Below are positions 17,412-25,961 of a stretch of DNA of 64,000 nt, in pieces. The stretch lies in assembly GCA_035623335.1 (NCBI GenBank), contig DASPTQ010000253.1:92533-156532 (forward strand), written 5' to 3'. Source of the DNA: JAFAGX01 sp035623335 (GTDB taxonomy: Bacteria; Acidobacteriota; Terriglobia; Terriglobales; Acidobacteriaceae). Numbering within the stretch: the first letter of the stretch is position 1; every line of letters begins with the position of its first letter. Below the pieces are notes generated by a model that saw only the letters and a list, made by a program, of their open reading frames with translations, was not told where the DNA came from and did no database searches. The position numbers and the translations under genes were made by a program.

Positions 17412-17485
17412 GGTAGGATATGCAGCCCGGCCTGGGTCGTGTTTCTTCCGCCCGCGGTTGGCCCAGCCCTGGAGCGCTACCCCAA

Positions 17486-18751
17486 CTATATCAAGCGCAT
17501 CTGTCGGGGTTCGACTGCGGTAATGCGCATACGCTCGACCCGACGCTTGGTGGATTCCAAAACCTCGAAACGCAACCCGTCGTCCTCGACCACCTCACCC
17601 TTTTGCGGAATCCTGCCGGCCAGCTCGCTGACCAGACCGGCCACCGTGGCCGAGGCTTTGCCTTCGGGTCGCATGCCAAACAACTCGGCGAGACGATCCA
17701 CATCCATGTTTCCCGGCACGATATAGGAGCCCTCGTTCTCGCGTACCACATCGGTCTTGTCATGTTCATCGCCAATCTCGCCGACGATCTCCTCGACCAG
17801 ATCTTCGATGGTTACCAGGCCGGCGATGCCGCCATATTCATCGACCACAATCGCCATGCGAATGTTGCTCTTTTGCATCTCGCGCAGAAGATCGCTGCCC
17901 AGTTTGCTTTCGGGAACAAAATGCACGTCTTTCCGCATGATGGTGTCCACCCTGCGAGTGTGGGCCTCAGAGTCGGGGACCTGCAGTATGTCCTGCGCGT
18001 ACACGATTCCTTTGATGTTGTCGATCGTCCCCTCGAAAACCGGCACGCGGGAAAATGGCTTGTGGCGCAGGAGTTCCACAAACTGCTCAATGGTGGTGCT
18101 CGTGGGCACGGCCACAATCTCCGGGCGGGGCTTCATGGCCTCCCGCACCGTCTTCTCGCCAAATTTGACGACCGACTGGATCATCTCGCGATTGCTTCCA
18201 TCAAGAATGCCTTCCTCCTGACCGGCCTCGATCAGTGCGTCCACCGCTTCCGCCTGTGTTTCCGGCACCACGTCAGAATGTTCCCGGGTCAGGGTTGCCA
18301 CCGACTGCAGGAAGCCCAGCACCAGGGTCACGGGCAGGATGAGGTACACGAGCATTCTCAACAGCCAGGTCCACCGCATCAGCCAGAGGCCCTTGGTGCG
18401 AGAAAAAAGCAGGAACGGCAGGAAGCGATGGAAGAGGATCACGATAAGGATCAAGCTCAAGGTGGCCTGGAGAATTTCATAAATACTCCAAGCGCGGTCG
18501 CGAAATACGGTGAAGCCCACCAGCATCGCAACCGCCGCCGTGGTGAGCTGGCCCAAGACCGACATGGAGAGGGCGGCCCGATCTCGACTGAAACCTAACC
18601 TGGGCTCCACTTTCTGTTCGAAGGCATCGATATTGTCCTGGAATTCGCGGGAAAGAAACTTGCCCATCTCGGAATAGACACGACCTACGTAGGAGACCAG
18701 GGTCATCAAAGCGAAAAGCACGAAGAGCGCGGCTAGAATGATCAGGTTCAT
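17486..18751 (-). CDS. HlyC/CorC (CNNM-CBS) family membrane protein
   Basis: 421 residues. Hydrophobic segments at about 3-20, 65-85, 90-112 and 125-150 form a CNNM/DUF21-like membrane part. Two CBS domains follow (VREAMKPRPEIVAVPTSTTI; EYGGIAGLVTIEDLVEEIVG) and a CorC_HlyC C-terminal domain (YIVPGNMDVDRLAELFGM). Relatives are implicated in Mg2+/Co2+ transport or resistance. Its start overlaps the ybeY stop by ATGA, so the two are coupled. The membrane region is shorter and more diverged than a typical DUF21 domain, so the transport role is tentative. Confidence 0.88.
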   Translation of the reverse strand: MNLIILAALFVLFALMTLVSYVGRVYSEMGKFLSREFQDNIDAFEQKVEPRLGFSRDRAALSMSVLGQLTTAAVAMLVGFTVFRDRAWSIYEILQATLSLILIVILFHRFLPFLLFSRTKGLWLMRWTWLLRMLVYLILPVTLVLGFLQSVATLTREHSDVVPETQAEAVDALIEAGQEEGILDGSNREMIQSVVKFGEKTVREAMKPRPEIVAVPTSTTIEQFVELLRHKPFSRVPVFEGTIDNIKGIVYAQDILQVPDSEAHTRRVDTIMRKDVHFVPESKLGSDLLREMQKSNIRMAIVVDEYGGIAGLVTIEDLVEEIVGEIGDEHDKTDVVRENEGSYIVPGNMDVDRLAELFGMRPEGKASATVAGLVSELAGRIPQKGEVVEDDGLRFEVLESTKRRVERMRITAVEPRQMRLI

Positions 18752-19260
18752 CGAACGGTTCGTAGGCTGCGGGCTTTTAGGCGCGCGGCGCGACTGGGCG
18801 AAGGTTTCGCCCTAGGACGCCCCCGGGGCGGGTCGGCCGAGCGCTCCAGCAATGCCATGGGTAATTGTAAGCATTTTCGCAGGCGGCATTCCTCTCTCGC
18901 CATCCTTCCCTCATCTCGTTCATGGTCGTAGCCGGCGAGGTGGAGCAGGCCGTGCAAAGCAAGAATCTTGATCTCCTCCGCAGGGCTATGGCCCAGCAGG
19001 CGCGCGTTGTGGCGGGCAATATCGGCGGAGATCGCGATATCCCCGGCGAGCGTGGCGGATTCCTGTTGGAGGGGAAACGATAGCACATCGGTAGGCTCGT
19101 CCTTGCCTCGAAACTGGCGATTCAGCCAGCGCAGGTCGCGACTGGTGGTCACCAAGATATTGACACGGCCGTGAAGGCGGACCCTGCGCTGCGCGCGGGA
19201 CACAAATCGCGACAACGCCGCCTTGCTCAATCCCCCCACCGGCTTGTGAAAGATGATCAC
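18748..19260 (-). CDS. ybeY: Endoribonuclease YbeY (16S rRNA maturation)
   Basis: 170 residues. The zinc site HGLLHLAGYDH matches the family's HxxxHxxGxDH, and the RGKDEPTDVLSFP motif precedes it. YbeY is a metal-dependent RNase involved in 16S 3'-end maturation and ribosome quality control. The start is a GTG at 19260 with no strong ribosome site. A C-terminal basic tail (RPRAKPSPSRAARLKARS) extends beyond the usual length. It sits between phoH and corC as in many bacteria, but a hairpin terminator lies between it and phoH. Confidence 0.94.
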   Translation of the reverse strand: MIIFHKPVGGLSKAALSRFVSRAQRRVRLHGRVNILVTTSRDLRWLNRQFRGKDEPTDVLSFPLQQESATLAGDIAISADIARHNARLLGHSPAEEIKILALHGLLHLAGYDHERDEGRMAREECRLRKCLQLPMALLERSADPPRGRPRAKPSPSRAARLKARSLRTVR

Positions 19261-19334
19261 TGTGTCTGTCGGCGCCGGCCATCTCCAGCCTTCGCCGGGG
19301 ATAGGCCTTGAGGCGGTTAGGTTGCCCCCGCTGC

Positions 19335-19368
19335 AAAAGCAAAACAGGAGGGTCTCGCGACCCTCCTG
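19335..19368 (-). terminator. Rho-independent terminator after phoH
   Basis: On the minus strand a perfect 10-bp stem (CAGGAGGGTC / GACCCTCCTG) with a 4-base loop is followed by TTTTGCTTTT. It begins 16 bases after the phoH stop and lies before ybeY, so it should reduce or gate read-through into ybeY-corC-era. Confidence 0.8.
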
Positions 19369-19383
19369 CTCAACCCAAAAGTC

Positions 19384-20451
19384 CTATTCTTCGCTCTGGA
19401 GTTCTTGGGACGGCACTGGTCGGTTCTCCTGAGGGACGCCGTTGTGGCCAGGCTTGCCGTTGGCCCCGTTCTTGGCATCCAACAAGGACATCTGCTGCTG
19501 CTCCGCCATCCTCGCCTTGTGCTCATCATAGGCGCGAATGATGCGCTGTACCAGATGATGCCGTACCACATCGCCTTCGTCAAAATATACGAAGCTTAAA
19601 CCTTCCACATGTTTTAGCACATCGCGGGCTTCGAGCAGTCCGCTGCGCCGCGCGCTGGGCAAATCGATCTGGGTGATGTCACCCGTGATGACGGCTTTCG
19701 AATTGAAGCCCAAGCGGGTGACAAACATCTTCATCTGCTCGGAGGTGGTGTTTTGCGCCTCATCCAAGATGACGAACGAGTCGTTCAAAGTACGGCCGCG
19801 CATGAACGCGATGGGCGCGATCTCGATGACATTTTTCTCGAGATAACGATCCACTTTCTCGGGATCCAGCATGTCGTAGAGGGCGTCATAGAGCGGGCGC
19901 AGATAGGGATCGATTTTGTCCTGGAGCGTACCCGGCAAGAATCCGAGTCGCTCCCCCGCCTCTACCGCCGGCCGAGCCAAAATGATTCGGTTCACTCGTT
20001 TCGCCAGCAGGGCCGAAATCGCCATGGCGACGGCGAGGTAGGTCTTGCCGGTGCCCGCAGGCCCGATGCCGAACACCATGTCGTGCTGCTCAATAGCATC
20101 GAGATAGCGCTGCTGGTTCAGGCTTTTGGGCTGCACCGTGCGTCGCCCGAAGGAGCGCTGGCGGCCGGCTTCTGCCAGGCCACGCAGCGTGGCCTTAGGA
20201 TCCGCCATGAGCACGCGGAGCATGCTGTTCAAATCGCCGTTATTGAAACTCCGTCCCGCACGCTGCAGGTAATCGTAATCTGCGAAGACTTGCTCGGCGC
20301 GGGCCACGTCGCGCGGCGCGCCCTCCAGTTCAATGGAATCGGACCGCAGGTCAATATTGATATTGAGACCTTCTTCGAGCACGTGCAGGTTCTCATCCCT
20401 AGTCCCAAACAGGGTTTCGATGTGGTCACTGATCTCGATACTTTTCTTCAT
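19384..20451 (-). CDS. PhoH-family ATPase (YbeZ-like)
   Basis: 355 residues. The N-terminal small KH-like domain (GLNINIDLRSDSIELEGAP) precedes the PhoH domain: Walker A GIGPAGTGKT, conserved AVEAGERLGFLPG and PIAFMRGRTL, Walker B FVILDEAQNTT, and GDITQIDLP. It is a probable RNA-linked ATPase that works with YbeY in rRNA processing. The C-terminus is a low-complexity Gln/Asn/Gly tail. The ATG at 20451 is supported by the family N-terminus. It heads the phoH-ybeY-corC-era set. Confidence 0.93.
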   Translation of the reverse strand: MKKSIEISDHIETLFGTRDENLHVLEEGLNINIDLRSDSIELEGAPRDVARAEQVFADYDYLQRAGRSFNNGDLNSMLRVLMADPKATLRGLAEAGRQRSFGRRTVQPKSLNQQRYLDAIEQHDMVFGIGPAGTGKTYLAVAMAISALLAKRVNRIILARPAVEAGERLGFLPGTLQDKIDPYLRPLYDALYDMLDPEKVDRYLEKNVIEIAPIAFMRGRTLNDSFVILDEAQNTTSEQMKMFVTRLGFNSKAVITGDITQIDLPSARRSGLLEARDVLKHVEGLSFVYFDEGDVVRHHLVQRIIRAYDEHKARMAEQQQMSLLDAKNGANGKPGHNGVPQENRPVPSQELQSEE

Positions 20452-21020
20452 TCAGTCTTGATATCACCTCTGGAGTGAGTCGCGTATCCTGAGCCGACTC
20501 GAAAGCTATCGTGACCCATCCCGGGGCCGAGCTGGACGGTCGACAACCGCTCGCTGCCGATATCTCGATGCGTTCGTTCCCCGCGGCGGATCATACCAAG
20601 GGCAGTTACGAGACGCTGATTCTCTTTGGAGGTGGAATCCGACGGAATGCTCGCACCCAAAGTGCAGGCTACTACCATTAAAAATAGAGTACCCCCGCCA
20701 TACCGGTGAGTCAATGGGCGGACAATCACAGGTGCCTGCTCGGTGCGCTGCCGGCCATCGAACAGCCGCGTGCCCAAGCCATGCCGACATCTTGTACTTT
20801 GCGGTCCCGCGGCCTTGGCGACAGGCCGCGTGTTGGCTGGGGTAAATGCCGGCCGGGACAGCCAGCGTCGCTCCTCAACTCGCGTCCTAAGCGAGTTCCA
20901 AGCACGTCGGTGGTACTCCCGGTTTATCGAGAATTTGACCGGCTTCGAGTCAGTTCCGTACAATAAAAGCCTACCAGGTTCTCGCAAGAGAAATCCGACA
21001 ACAAAGGTAAACTTGTATCC
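20452..21020. other. Divergent intergenic region between phoH and rpsT
   Basis: About 570 bases with no credible gene; a 203-residue open frame on the minus strand has no recognisable features and runs into rpsT antisense. It holds the rpsT promoter (listed) and presumably the phoH promoter. No RNA gene was recognised. Confidence 0.4.
20935..20964 (+). promoter_or_regulatory. Sigma-70 promoter of rpsT
   Basis: TTGACC (20935-20940), an 18-base spacer and TACAAT (20959-20964) lie 57 bases before the rpsT start. Both hexamers are 5 of 6 matches to consensus. A leader of about 50 bases with AAAGG near 21003 follows. Confidence 0.7.
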
Positions 21021-21284
21021 ATGGCCAATCACTTTTCTGCGCTGAAGCGCGCCCGTCAAACTGAAAAGCGTACGTTCCGTAACCGAGCCAATACCTCCCG
21101 CTTGCGCACGGCTCTCCGACAGATGCGGGAGTCACTGGCGAAGGGGGATAAGGCGGCAGCTGGGCAGCTCCTCGGGCCGACGTTTTCCGCGTTGGATAAA
21201 GCCGCGCAAAAAGGCGTGATCCACCCCAATACGGCGGCTCGCTCCAAAGCCCGCCTGAGCGTGCGGCTCCGAGGGATGAAATAG
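21021..21284 (+). CDS. rpsT: 30S ribosomal protein S20
   Basis: 87 residues beginning MANHFSALKRARQTEKRTFR, followed by NRANTSRLRTALRQM and the C-terminal GVIHPNTAARSKARLSVRL, both characteristic of bS20, with abundant Lys/Arg for 16S rRNA binding. Single-gene unit driven by the promoter at 20935-20964. Confidence 0.97.
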   Translation: MANHFSALKRARQTEKRTFRNRANTSRLRTALRQMRESLAKGDKAAAGQLLGPTFSALDKAAQKGVIHPNTAARSKARLSVRLRGMK

Positions 21285-21436
21285 CCACGACGTTCCGATT
21301 CTACCTCGGAGACAAGGTCGAAGCCCTGGCCAGGAGCTAGGGAGCGATTACCAACGTGTACGTTGGCCGCTCGAGCAGGGGCAGGTCGGTTTCGCGTGCC
21401 TCCAGTTTGCCCCTATGGGGGTCCTTCCAGCGGCCC

Positions 21437-22225
21437 TTACAGCACAATTTGAAAGTATTTCTTTAGGGCGGCCTGCCACTCCTGATCGGAAGCCAGGAGT
21501 GATTCTTCCTGCTTTCCATCGCAGGTGACAATCAGCCGCCACTCTGCCAACGTGATGCGGCCGTCACCGGTGGCTCGGCTGCAGACGCGCTTGCGGGTGA
21601 AAGGGGAGTCTGGAGAAGTCTGATGATAGTGGCACATATCGGCAAAATCCCCCAGCTGTCGCGGGACGAGCGAAAACGAATACTCCCGCGTCCAGCTTCC
21701 GCCTGGTTCTGCCGTCTCCACATGGAGCGAATTGTCCTGGTCGATGATGCGGAACCTCTTTCGGCCTTGTGGCTGCTCACTGCCCATCCGGAGGCGCAGG
21801 GGCTCGAGAAACGAGTCGCCGAATCCGACGTCAGCCAGCCAGGGCTCGTCCAGGTCCACGCGCAGCGCTAGATGGTCAAATTCGGGGCCATCACGGCCGT
21901 CCTCGCGGGGCACGCGTGCCGATAGCAAGGTTACTCGAAAGCCCAGCTCGCGCAAGAGAGCGGCGAAGGCGCCATTCAGTTCATAGCAGAAGCCTCCTCG
22001 CCGTCCGGTCACGATCTTACGGAGGATCGCTCCCTCCTCGCAAACAATGGGTCGGCCCAGTGCGATATCGAGATTTTCGAACGGCACGGTCATCATGTGC
22101 GCTCGATGCAGCGCCCGCAAGGTGTCGAGGGAAGGCGGGCTCGGCCCTTGGTGCCTGATGCGATCGAGGTACGCCAGCACGTCCGGCGTTCTTTTGGGTT
22201 CGAGATGCATGGAACTACTCGGCAC
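21437..22225 (-). CDS. Arylamine N-acetyltransferase
   Basis: 262 residues. The catalytic Cys-His-Asp triad of the NAT family is visible: Cys in GRRGGFCYELN (about residue 75), His in EFDHLALRV, and Asp in LADVGFGDSF. Such enzymes move acetyl (or propionyl) from CoA to arylamines and hydrazines through a Cys thioester; natural substrates in soil bacteria are unclear. The GTG at 22225 or the ATG at 22210 could start it; neither has a strong ribosome site. It follows holA in the same direction by 93 bases. Confidence 0.92.
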   Translation of the reverse strand: MPSSSMHLEPKRTPDVLAYLDRIRHQGPSPPSLDTLRALHRAHMMTVPFENLDIALGRPIVCEEGAILRKIVTGRRGGFCYELNGAFAALLRELGFRVTLLSARVPREDGRDGPEFDHLALRVDLDEPWLADVGFGDSFLEPLRLRMGSEQPQGRKRFRIIDQDNSLHVETAEPGGSWTREYSFSLVPRQLGDFADMCHYHQTSPDSPFTRKRVCSRATGDGRITLAEWRLIVTCDGKQEESLLASDQEWQAALKKYFQIVL

Positions 22226-22318
22226 GGGAGGTAACAGAGAAGTACCCTGGTGGCGTTGGTCGATGGCGCGCGAGCGGCAGCCGCGACCGGCGAAACCGTT
22301 ATCTCCGCAGGCTTTGCT

Positions 22319-23443
22319 TCATACCGGCAACTCTTCCTGGGACCACCCCGGAACCTCTGGTTTTGACTCGGCCGTTAAATCCAGAACCAGCTTTTCCAGG
22401 AGCAATCGTTTGTTCGGTGGATTGGAGCGCAGCGCGAGATCGGTTTTGGCGACCAGGCGGATGGCCTGCATCAGTTCCCGTTTTGACTTGTATCGGTGAG
22501 CCTGCCGGATTATGTCCTCGGCAGCGAAGGGAGGTACGCGAAAACCTTGCCACAGCGCAGCCCACAACCTGCGCTGATCCCGTACATTACGTTCGACGAT
22601 GACCAGCATTTGCCGAAATGTCCTGGCCAGCATATAGAGGCTTCCGATGGCGCCTTCGTCGCCCGCCCCCGCCGTCAGAACCGCATCGAGCACGGCCAAA
22701 GCCCGCACCCGGTCCTTCGCCGAGATGGCGTCGGTTAATTCATAGAGGGAACGCTGTTTGGCTGCCAGCACCAGGGCTTCGACATCCTCCACGGCGATCC
22801 GCTTGTTCTCGGCGACGTACAAAAGGAGTTTCTCCAGTTCGTTCGAAATCATCATCATGTCGCCGCCGAGTGCATCCACTAGCTCGCGAGCAGCGTCGGC
22901 GTCAATCTTCACTCCGTGCGCGGTCGAATATTCGTCGATCCAGTGCACCGCGTCGCTCTCTTCGACCCGCGCCAACTCGACAATCGCGCAGTACGCACCC
23001 AAAGTCTCACGAATGCGCAGGTATTGTTCCTTGTCGGCCAGCTCGATTTGCCGGGCGTTGGCCGGAATACTGATGTGGTCGGCGACGAAGATCAATAACG
23101 CCGCCGGGTTGGGGTTCTTGCAGTACTCCTCGATGGCGGCCAACTTCTCTTGGTTGGCTCCGCGAGCGAATAGATTCCTCACCCCGCGAATGAATATCAC
23201 CTGAAACGGTGCGATCAAGGAGGCAGTTCGGGCGCGATCGAGAATCTCGGCCAGCTCGGTCTCGGCCAGATCAGATTCGAAGATCGCGAAATCGCGCAGG
23301 GTGGGAGGAACCAGATGTTCGAGAATGGCTTCCCGGCAGCGTTTGCGAAAGAACACCTCATCTCCCACAAACACATAAGCCGGTCGCAGCTTGCCCGCTT
23401 GGACATCGGCCAGAAAGCGATCCGTCTGCGCGAAAGACCGCAT
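22319..23443 (-). CDS. holA: DNA polymerase III subunit delta
   Basis: 374 residues. The N-terminal RecA-like fold (RPAYVFVGDEVFFRKRCREA) is followed by a degenerate clamp-loader domain and a helical C-terminal collar domain (FRQMLVIVERNVRDQRRLWA; LRSNPPNKRLLLEKLVLDL). Delta opens the beta clamp during loading. Its ATG overlaps the lptE stop (TGATG), matching the common lptE-holA linkage of Gram-negative bacteria. Confidence 0.94.
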   Translation of the reverse strand: MRSFAQTDRFLADVQAGKLRPAYVFVGDEVFFRKRCREAILEHLVPPTLRDFAIFESDLAETELAEILDRARTASLIAPFQVIFIRGVRNLFARGANQEKLAAIEEYCKNPNPAALLIFVADHISIPANARQIELADKEQYLRIRETLGAYCAIVELARVEESDAVHWIDEYSTAHGVKIDADAARELVDALGGDMMMISNELEKLLLYVAENKRIAVEDVEALVLAAKQRSLYELTDAISAKDRVRALAVLDAVLTAGAGDEGAIGSLYMLARTFRQMLVIVERNVRDQRRLWAALWQGFRVPPFAAEDIIRQAHRYKSKRELMQAIRLVAKTDLALRSNPPNKRLLLEKLVLDLTAESKPEVPGWSQEELPV

Positions 23444-24003
23444 CAGAACCCCTCCAAAATGTTGGAGACCAGGGTTTGGGCAAAGTCACGGGACAGCCGT
23501 GCCAGCGCCGGAGTGTCTTCCTCGAAGAAGCTGTTGGGGTCTCGGGAGATCTCGTATTGTTCGCGGAACAGGTACGCCGGGTTGCGATAAAGAATCTTGC
23601 CGTCTTTCTCTTCGAGCGACACGCTCAGCGAGATTACGACCAACACACTGGCCGCCCGTCCGGTGGTGGAATCATAGGTTAACGGGGTAGTGTAGGCGGA
23701 AATCACCTTTCCGTGGAGCGTGGCATCGGCGTCAGCTCCCGGGTCCTGGACCACGTGGTAATGGGTGCGGGTATTCATTTCCTGCGCGACCGCAGCCGTA
23801 AGCATTTGCTCGATTCTATAGGTGTGAGTCTGGTTGACAAAAGCGGGAATTGCGATGGTGCGAACGTCCTGGGGAATCGCCGTGGTATGTCCTGCCGTGT
23901 GGTAGCCGCAGCTCGCGACCAATAGGGAAGAGCACAACAAGGCGGCGAGGCGGACGTGGGAACAGGTTTCGACGGCCACCTGGGCGCCGGCCACACCGCT
24001 CAT
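23443..24003 (-). CDS. lptE: LPS assembly lipoprotein LptE
   Basis: 186 residues from the ATG at 24003, which overlaps the preceding stop (ATGA). The signal sequence ends in a lipobox (LLVASC-GYHTAG), and the mature start CGYH is typical of LptE. TIAIPAFVNQTHTYRIEQML and the C-terminal helix SRDFAQTLVSNILEGF fit the LptE fold. LptE plugs LptD in the outer membrane for LPS insertion. It directly precedes holA. A longer upstream reading would lie inside the preceding gene and lacks a signal peptide start. Confidence 0.9.
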   Translation of the reverse strand: MSGVAGAQVAVETCSHVRLAALLCSSLLVASCGYHTAGHTTAIPQDVRTIAIPAFVNQTHTYRIEQMLTAAVAQEMNTRTHYHVVQDPGADADATLHGKVISAYTTPLTYDSTTGRAASVLVVISLSVSLEEKDGKILYRNPAYLFREQYEISRDPNSFFEEDTPALARLSRDFAQTLVSNILEGF

Positions 24004-25079
24004 TGAATCTTGCCTCGGGGGAGACTGGCCAAAACGTTTTCCGCGCATTCGACCGCGGTCGCGGCGGCGATCCGCAGGTTGTCGGCTGCCGCCCATAGCC
24101 AGAACGCCTTCGGATGGCCGGCATCGGGAATGACGGCTACCTGCACATCGGCTTGGCCGGCAACATTCACATTGCTGGGAGCGTCTTCGGCGCCCGTGAC
24201 CACGTTTACGTGTTCACCGGCTAGAGCCTGCGCGATGACCCCTGCGTCCACCAACTGATCGGTTTCTACCTGGATGGCGAAGGCGTGACCGTGAAAGACG
24301 GGAGCTTGAATCAGCAAAAGAGACACGAGCGGCGCATCCTTGCCGGCAATCGTCCGGTAATGCTTCAAGATGCGACTCTCGACATCGGCGAGGGAGGGTA
24401 CCGACTGTTCCCCATATCGAGCGACCAGATTGAAGGCGACCTGGGTATCGTAGACAGTCTTCGGAATCTGCTGAAAGGAGAGCAGGTTCACCGTTTGCTC
24501 ATGCAGTTCATCCAAACCTCTTTGCCCGTGCTCGGACGCCGGTTCGAAGACCGTAGCCGTGATTCGTCTCACCGGGACGACCTTTTGCACGCGCAAGGCG
24601 AGCAGGGCCAACACCACGGCGGCGGGGTGAGCCGCTACCAAGGGGCCGGGCTGCAATTCTGGAAGAGACGGCTTTCCCAATTGACGCTCAACCCAAGGCG
24701 ATCGCACGGTGGCTTCCGGCTCGTCTTCGAGTGCAAAGGATAAATCGACGATCACCGTACCCTCGTCGCGTGCGATTTTCCAAGTTTTGCGAGTGCACTC
24801 CGGATCGGAAGCGAAGAAAGTGACAGCCAAGCGGCGAAACTCATCGGCCCGAACCTTTTGAATAAAGGTGACTTCATCGCCCACGGCCTCAAGTTGCCCC
24901 AGGGATTCATCGTCGTCGAGCAGCTTGATGTCGGCGAAGGGAAAACTGCGAGCTTCGAGCATTTCGGCAACTTCTTTGCCTTTGAGTGTGGCTCCGCCAA
25001 CGATCGCTACCCGGAAGAGATTGCTGCCTTCGAGGGGGTCGGTGCGGGACAGAGCCCGGGATTTCAACTTCGAACTCAT
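24000..25079 (-). CDS. Aspartate-semialdehyde dehydrogenase-like protein lacking the catalytic Cys (Usg-1-like)
   Basis: 359 residues from the ATG at 25079, overlapping pssA by ATGA. The fold is Asd: an N-terminal nucleotide-binding region (VAIVGGATLKGKEVAEML) and the Asd/ArgC dimerisation domain (GQRGLDELHEQTVNLLSFQQ; LIQAPVFHGHAFAIQVE). The active-site NPNC segment is replaced by VAAHPAA (residues 148-154), and the QAxSGAG segment by EPASEHG (179-185). The only nearby Cys (95) is in DPEC, not the catalytic position. The glycine loop is also altered (GATLKGK). It is therefore probably not a dehydrogenase and resembles the enigmatic Usg-1 paralogs. It sits inside an envelope lipid/LPS operon. 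Confidence 0.82.
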   Translation of the reverse strand: MSSKLKSRALSRTDPLEGSNLFRVAIVGGATLKGKEVAEMLEARSFPFADIKLLDDDESLGQLEAVGDEVTFIQKVRADEFRRLAVTFFASDPECTRKTWKIARDEGTVIVDLSFALEDEPEATVRSPWVERQLGKPSLPELQPGPLVAAHPAAVVLALLALRVQKVVPVRRITATVFEPASEHGQRGLDELHEQTVNLLSFQQIPKTVYDTQVAFNLVARYGEQSVPSLADVESRILKHYRTIAGKDAPLVSLLLIQAPVFHGHAFAIQVETDQLVDAGVIAQALAGEHVNVVTGAEDAPSNVNVAGQADVQVAVIPDAGHPKAFWLWAAADNLRIAAATAVECAENVLASLPRGKIQ

Positions 25080-25960
25080 GAGATTGGGGAGGCCTCTCGA
25101 TAGGAGGGTGGAGGCGAGTTGCCTTTGCGCCGGAAGATCCACTGCAACCGCCAAATCACCCCCGAGGCCATGTACGCGAGCGCGGTTATGAACAGTAGCC
25201 ACTGAGAAAAAAACCAGATGCCGGCAAACAAGGATCCGATTACCACAATCAGCCGGAACGGCTGGCGCGCGTGGAGATCGATGTCCTTAAAGCTATAAAA
25301 GCGCCAGGTGCTCACCATGAGATATCCCGCGGCGATCATGATGAGCATCCAGATAAGACAAGCCCACAAAGAGCTCAGAGGATCTCCACCGGAAAAGTGC
25401 ACGACGGCCGCAATGACTCCGGCTGCGGCTGGAATGGGCATGCCCACAAAATATTTCTTTCCCGGGCGGCCCGGATTCGACGGCTGCGGGTTGGTCGTGA
25501 TGTTGAAGCGTGCCAGGCGGCTGGCCCCGGCGATTAGGAATAAGAAGCTGGCCACCGCGCCCAATTGAATCAACTTGCCGGTCAATTCCGAGGATCCCAA
25601 GAAGGTAGGCAGCTGGCGAAATCCCCACATCCAACCGAGCAGAGCGGGCGCAACTCCAAAGGTAATGACATCGGCCAGGGAGTCCAGTTCTCGTCCGAAA
25701 TCGCTGCTTGTGTGCGTCGTCCGCGCGATCCAACCGTCCACTCCGTCAAACAGCACTGCGAATCCGATGGCCTTGGCGGCATTGTCGAAATGAGAGGGGT
25801 CCTGCGGCGTGCCGTGGGTCACCTGCAATACGGCGTAGTAGCCGAGGGCAATGTTCGCCGTAGTGAACAGGGAGGGCAAGATGTACATGCCGCGGCGAAG
25901 CCGCTTCGGAGGTTTGTCTTCCTTTCTCCGCTTGGGAATCTGTGCAAGCTGGGGATCCAT
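25076..25960 (-). CDS. pssA: CDP-diacylglycerol--serine O-phosphatidyltransferase
   Basis: 294 residues from ATG 25960, one base after the psd stop. The CDP-alcohol phosphatidyltransferase motif DG(x)2AR(x)8G(x)3D(x)3D is present as DGVDGWIARTTHTSSDFGRE then LDSLAD. Several membrane segments follow (for example SLWACLIWMLIMIAAGYLMV; LIVVIGSLFAGIWFFSQWLL). It makes phosphatidylserine in the inner membrane, the substrate of the decarboxylase encoded just upstream. An N-terminal basic stretch (KRRKEDKPPKRLRRG) precedes the first membrane segment. Confidence 0.94.
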   Translation of the reverse strand: MDPQLAQIPKRRKEDKPPKRLRRGMYILPSLFTTANIALGYYAVLQVTHGTPQDPSHFDNAAKAIGFAVLFDGVDGWIARTTHTSSDFGRELDSLADVITFGVAPALLGWMWGFRQLPTFLGSSELTGKLIQLGAVASFLFLIAGASRLARFNITTNPQPSNPGRPGKKYFVGMPIPAAAGVIAAVVHFSGGDPLSSLWACLIWMLIMIAAGYLMVSTWRFYSFKDIDLHARQPFRLIVVIGSLFAGIWFFSQWLLFITALAYMASGVIWRLQWIFRRKGNSPPPSYREASPIS

Positions 25961-25961
25961 T

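Noticed and set aside
20448..21059. 203-residue minus-strand open frame upstream of phoH
   Set aside because: No recognisable domain, no ribosome site and it runs antisense into rpsT across the rpsT promoter.
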